This document shows, in pieces, positions 5,276 to 8,336 of a stretch of DNA of 8,336 bases; the stretch's first letter is position 1; each line of letters opens with the position of its first letter. Source of the stretch: Abditibacteriota bacterium (lineage in GTDB: Bacteria > Armatimonadota > UBA5829); contig JAGDAG010000078.1 of assembly GCA_017959625.1 (NCBI GenBank), positions 1 through 8,336 of the forward strand. Direction: 5' to 3'. The notes under the pieces are model-generated. The model was not told the origin of the DNA. It saw only the letters and a list, made by a program, of their open reading frames with translations, and ran no database searches. Made by a program: the position numbers and the translations under genes.

Positions 5276-7555
5276 TTACCTTGCTTCAACGCCCACAAAG
5301 TTTACGTAGCTTCCCCCCGACGCCGGGTTTTTGCCTTCCTTCACCCTTAGGGTCACCCTGTGCGTTCCGCCTCCTGGGCAGTCAAACTCTTTCGAAGCGG
5401 GCGTATGCCTTGCCGGATCGTACTCATCTATGACTCCGACGGACTCTCCGTCAACCGTCACCTCCAGAAAACCTGCATCGTCATAGCCCAGCCATTTTAC
5501 CGCGAAGCTTTCGCCTTCCATCAAAAAGTCAACGCTGCTTCCGGGCAAAACAGACGTTATCCATGAGGGACAGTCGGTCCAGCTTCCTTTTCTGGAAACC
5601 TCGGCGTACGACAGGCTTTTTTTGTCTTTCCCAAGGACCGGCGGCGCCTTGTATATCTCGGGTATCCAGACCTTCATGGCTCCGGGCTCCCTGTTGTCCC
5701 ACAGAAAATAGGGTATAAGCGTCAGGGCTTTTTCGGCGGCTTCCCGCCCGCTGTGGTCCCTGCCCTTTGCCCTTATCACCGGATATTTGCCAAAAAGAGC
5801 GTTGTCGGTTTTCACGGCGCCGCCTTTTTCTATGGTCAAACAGTCCAGAGGGCCGTTGTCCGCCTCTTCGATGCAGTAAACCAAAGGGCCGCAGGTCACG
5901 GCAAGAGCGCCCCTGTTGCCGGCGATCCTTTTATCGGCAGTATTATAGACCGGCTCCATGGGGAAGGTGAGCAAAACCTGTGTTTTGCCGCTGTGCTCGA
6001 TACAGGAATAGCCGTTCTTTCCGGCTTTCACGGAAACCTCTTTGCCGTTGACTTCCACCCGGGGCGCCTTGCACCAGGAGGGGATCCTGTACCACAGCCT
6101 GGCGTCGGCGCCGGTTATGGTCAGCCTGACGGTCTCTTCAAAGGGATACTCCGTCTCCTGGCTGACGACAGTGTCCCCCACCCGGGCCCGGCTGCCTATA
6201 TACTGATGGACGTATATATCCTTGCCGTCCACGCCGTAGATATATTCTCCTATGTCCGCATACAGGCGGGCGATATTGGGAGGGCAGCAGCTGCAGCCGA
6301 ACCAGCCCTGCCTGTGATGCGCGCCCAGGGATTCCAGAGGATTGACGTAAAAATATGAAGAGCCGTCCTCGGACATAGCGGCCATAACGGCATTGTAGAC
6401 GGTGGTTTCTATTTTATCCGCATAAACGGCCTTCGGCTCCGTTTCAAGGAGCCTCTGGGTCCAGAAAATAAAGGCTATGGAGGCGCAGGCTTCGCAGTAG
6501 GCCTTTATATTCGGCAGGAAATAGGGCTCGGCGGAAAAGCCTTCGGTACTGGGGTCCGACCCCACTCCGCCGGTTATATACTGTTTTCTTTCGGTTACGT
6601 CCTCCCATATGGCCCGGCTGGCGTCAAGGAGGGCCTTGTCGCCCTTCAGCCTGCCCACGTCCGTCATACCGCTGTAAAGATACTGGGCCCGCACGGCGTG
6701 CCCCAGGGCCTCGGTCTGTTCCCGCACCGGTTTATGGGCCTGGGCGTAGTGATAGGTGTTGAGAGGGGTGTTCACGTAAGCCTTGTTGAATTCTTTATCC
6801 GCCTCGGCTTCGTAGTCCCAGTAGTGAGGCTGAGTCCCCCTGACGGTCAGAAAATAGTCGGCCAGCTCCAGATATTTTTCCTTGCCGGTGCATTTGTAAA
6901 GCTTAACGAGGGCCAGTTCTATCTCTTCGTGTCCGGGATAGCCGTGCATCTTGCCTTCCTCCGGCCCGAATACGGAATCTATATAATCGGCGTACCGGCA
7001 AACGCATTTCAAAAACTTGTCCTTGCCCGTGGCTTCATAATAGGCCACGGCGGCTTCCATAAGGTGGCCCGCGCAATACAGCTCATGGCGCCAGCGCAAG
7101 TTGCGCCAGCGGTTCTCCGGCTCTATGAAAATAAAATAAGAGTTGATATAACCGTCGGGGCGCTGCACTTTGGCTATGCCGTCTATTATATCGTCTATCT
7201 GCTTCTCCAGCAGAGGATCCGGCTCCTTGGCCAATACGTAAGCGGCCGCTTCTATCCATTTGGCCACGTCGGAATCCCAGAATATATGGGGCTGGCCGGT
7301 TTTTTTGGCAGTTTCCTTTTCCTCGGGAGTAAGAGTCTCCTTGCCGTTCCACAAGCCCGAAAGGGCCTCCAGCCGGCGGGAATCCCTGAGCATATCGTAT
7401 TGGTGGGGAATGCTCACGTCCCTGTTCCTGTTCCGGAGCTCCGTCCAGAAGGAGCCGGTGATATCTACCGATTTCAGATCAACGTTTTTCATAACACACC
7501 ATCCCGGAGCTGACCATAAAAGGCAGATCAGCAAAATTATTATTTTTTTCATCAT
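5276..7555 (-). CDS. GH127-family glycoside hydrolase (probable beta-L-arabinofuranosidase) with extra C-terminal domain
   Basis: 759 aa from the chosen ATG. The catalytic region, from about residue 22 (NVDLKSVDITGSFW) to about 633 (WIPE), matches the GH127 family, which releases L-arabinofuranose from plant arabinans and hydroxyproline-rich glycoproteins. By comparison with Bifidobacterium longum HypBA1, the catalytic parts are present: a likely acid/base Glu338 in STEGF, zinc ligands Glu355 and Cys357 in CEACAS, and Cys423-Cys424 in CSCCPPN, one of which is the nucleophile. Residues 1-20 (Lys-Lys followed by IIILLICLLW) look like a signal peptide, implying export, though no clean cleavage site or lipobox is seen. 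Residues about 636-759 form an additional beta-rich domain absent from the neighbouring copy. A later ATG at 7492 would give a cytoplasmic form starting just before the conserved domain, and the ATG at 7555 has no strong ribosome site, so the start is uncertain. Transcription ends at the bidirectional terminator. Confidence 0.93.
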   Translation of the reverse strand: MMKKIIILLICLLWSAPGWCVMKNVDLKSVDITGSFWTELRNRNRDVSIPHQYDMLRDSRRLEALSGLWNGKETLTPEEKETAKKTGQPHIFWDSDVAKWIEAAAYVLAKEPDPLLEKQIDDIIDGIAKVQRPDGYINSYFIFIEPENRWRNLRWRHELYCAGHLMEAAVAYYEATGKDKFLKCVCRYADYIDSVFGPEEGKMHGYPGHEEIELALVKLYKCTGKEKYLELADYFLTVRGTQPHYWDYEAEADKEFNKAYVNTPLNTYHYAQAHKPVREQTEALGHAVRAQYLYSGMTDVGRLKGDKALLDASRAIWEDVTERKQYITGGVGSDPSTEGFSAEPYFLPNIKAYCEACASIAFIFWTQRLLETEPKAVYADKIETTVYNAVMAAMSEDGSSYFYVNPLESLGAHHRQGWFGCSCCPPNIARLYADIGEYIYGVDGKDIYVHQYIGSRARVGDTVVSQETEYPFEETVRLTITGADARLWYRIPSWCKAPRVEVNGKEVSVKAGKNGYSCIEHSGKTQVLLTFPMEPVYNTADKRIAGNRGALAVTCGPLVYCIEEADNGPLDCLTIEKGGAVKTDNALFGKYPVIRAKGRDHSGREAAEKALTLIPYFLWDNREPGAMKVWIPEIYKAPPVLGKDKKSLSYAEVSRKGSWTDCPSWITSVLPGSSVDFLMEGESFAVKWLGYDDAGFLEVTVDGESVGVIDEYDPARHTPASKEFDCPGGGTHRVTLRVKEGKNPASGGSYVNFVGVEAR
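5657..6379 (-). repeat. Paralogous segment shared with 7620-8336 (tandem GH127 duplication)
   Basis: This part of the complete GH127 gene corresponds codon by codon, with a few small indels, to 7620-8336 in the partial copy. The longest uninterrupted DNA match I found is 26 nt, at 6282-6307 and 8239-8264, around the catalytic cysteine codons. The rest has diverged, so this is an old gene duplication or separate acquisition rather than a recent direct repeat. Confidence 0.85.
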
Positions 7556-7571
7556 AGTCTGCGCCTGCATC

Positions 7572-7601
7572 ATTATAGCCGGTATCAATACGGTATATCA
7601 G
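7572..7601 (-). promoter_or_regulatory. Candidate internal promoter between the two GH127 genes
   Basis: On the minus strand a perfect TATAAT lies at 7577-7572. An 18-nt spacer separates it from CTGATA (7601-7596), which matches four of six -35 positions. A start near 7565 would leave only about 10 nt before the ATG at 7555, or about 73 nt before the ATG at 7492. The intergenic gap is 52 nt, so the element may be fortuitous and the gene may be served by readthrough from the upstream GH127 copy. Confidence 0.3.
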
Positions 7602-7607
7602 CCTTTG

Positions 7608-8336
7608 TCACTCTTTATATTCGGGTATCCATACCTTCATGGCCCCGGGCTCTCTGTTGTCCCATAGATAATACGGGATAAGAGAAAGCTCCCTTTCTTT
7701 GTTTTCTTCAAGGTCAAATCCCCGGGCCCTGATCACGGGATATTTGCCGAACAAAGCCTTGTCGGTTTTCACGGCCCCGCCTTTTATCACAGCCAGGGCG
7801 TCCAGCCTTCCGTTGTCCGTTTCTTCGGCGCAATACACCAACGGACCGCAGGTGACGCAGAGCTTGTTGCGGTCGTCTTCGATGGCGGGATGCGCCGTGT
7901 TGAAAACTATGTCCATGGGAAACGTGAGGACTATCTCGCTCTCGCCCTTATGCTTCAGGGAAACGTAACCGTTTTTCCCCTTCTTAAGGGGCGTTTCCTT
8001 TCCGTTTATCACGCAAGACGGGCTGCCGCACCAGGAGGGCAGCCTGAAGTAGAGCGTTGCTTCGCCGCCGGAGGCTTTGATCCTGACTGTATCCTCAAAC
8101 GGATAATCGGTATCCATTTCGATATCGGTGGCTCCTATTCTGGCAGCGCAGCCTATATACTGGTGGATATAGACAGCCTTTCCGTCAACGCCGTAAATAT
8201 ATTCGCCCAGATCGGCAATAAGCCTGGCTATATTGGGCGGGCAGCAGCTGCAGCCGAACCAGCCGCTCCTGTGATGTCCGCCGTCCGATTCCAGAGGATT
8301 CACGTAAAAATACCGGGAGCCGTCTTCGCTCATAGC
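7608..8336 (-). CDS. GH127-family glycoside hydrolase, C-terminal part (5' end beyond the window)
   Basis: The frame is open to the right edge; 242 residues of the C-terminal half are visible and end in a TGA stop. The GH127 hallmark CSCCPPNIAR is present, with the Cys pair (codons at 8241-8246) that corresponds to the zinc ligand/nucleophile of HypBA1. The acid/base Glu and the Glu-x-Cys zinc ligands would lie outside the window. The visible part aligns end to end with residues about 393-633 of the downstream GH127 protein at roughly 60% identity by eye, with no frameshift or internal stop. It ends right after the shared REPGAMKVWIPE motif, so it lacks the extra C-terminal domain of its neighbour. 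Both genes probably form one arabinose-releasing unit, with this copy upstream by 52 nt. Start, localisation and total length cannot be determined here. Confidence 0.93.
   Translation of the reverse strand, partial: AMSEDGSRYFYVNPLESDGGHHRSGWFGCSCCPPNIARLIADLGEYIYGVDGKAVYIHQYIGCAARIGATDIEMDTDYPFEDTVRIKASGGEATLYFRLPSWCGSPSCVINGKETPLKKGKNGYVSLKHKGESEIVLTFPMDIVFNTAHPAIEDDRNKLCVTCGPLVYCAEETDNGRLDALAVIKGGAVKTDKALFGKYPVIRARGFDLEENKERELSLIPYYLWDNREPGAMKVWIPEYKE

Noticed and set aside
5753..7513. Plus-strand open frames at 5753-6358 and 6698-7513 opposite the complete GH127 gene
   Set aside because: They are antisense to a full-length conserved enzyme, and no recognisable domain is visible.
7556..7588. 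Upstream TTG start at 7588 for the complete GH127 gene
   Set aside because: It would add 11 residues before the signal-peptide-like segment, is a rare start codon and has no ribosome site. The ATG pair at 7555/7552 directly precedes the Lys-Lys and hydrophobic core.
5657..8336. Tandem GH127 repeat as a mobile element or recent duplication
   Set aside because: No transposase, terminal inverted repeats or target duplications are seen. The copies have diverged to about 60% protein identity, with only short exact DNA matches.

Overview
The window is a compact bacterial segment with three transcription units and no stretch over 300 bases without a gene. No rRNA, tRNA, CRISPR array, transposase or phage gene is visible. 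The genes use Shine-Dalgarno sites (AAGGAG, GAGGG, GAGGTG), TATAAT-type promoters and an intrinsic terminator. GC content looks moderate, and ATA is a common isoleucine codon (about a third of the isoleucines in yebC). Two adjacent glycoside hydrolases of the beta-L-arabinofuranosidase type (GH127) suggest an organism that consumes plant polysaccharide or glycoprotein, for example from a gut or rumen. I cannot assign a phylum. A poorly cultured lineage known mainly from metagenomes is a guess, not a reading of the sequence.

Left part (positions 1-2675, minus strand): a promoter with an extended -10 drives a tightly packed three-gene operon. The order is exodeoxyribonuclease III (xth), an SGNH/GDSL-family hydrolase, then a Gfo/Idh/MocA-family oxidoreductase carrying a cysteine cluster. 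Junctions are 10 and 2 nt, and the xth stop codon overlaps the next ribosome binding site. A perfect dyad lies just downstream at the window edge and is a possible terminator.

Middle part (2733-5273, plus strand): a second promoter, divergent from the first, drives yebC, a group I cysteine desulfurase (NifS/IscS type) and a small single-span membrane protein of unknown function. The desulfurase is not followed by an Fe-S scaffold gene. The unit ends in a strong hairpin flanked by an A-tract and a T-tract, which should terminate transcription from both directions.

Right part (5276-8336, minus strand): two GH127 paralogues lie in tandem and converge on the same terminator. The proximal copy enters from beyond the right edge, so its N-terminal half is not seen. 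The distal copy is complete, has a probable N-terminal signal peptide and carries an extra C-terminal beta-rich domain that its neighbour lacks. Together they look like part of an arabinose-releasing locus. The SGNH hydrolase and sugar-type oxidoreductase on the left may also act on carbohydrates, but nothing in the sequence ties them directly to the GH127 genes.

I found no convincing new defence, mobile or regulatory system. The items most worth a second look are the accessory domain on one GH127 copy, the orphan membrane protein behind the desulfurase, and the cysteine cluster in the oxidoreductase.
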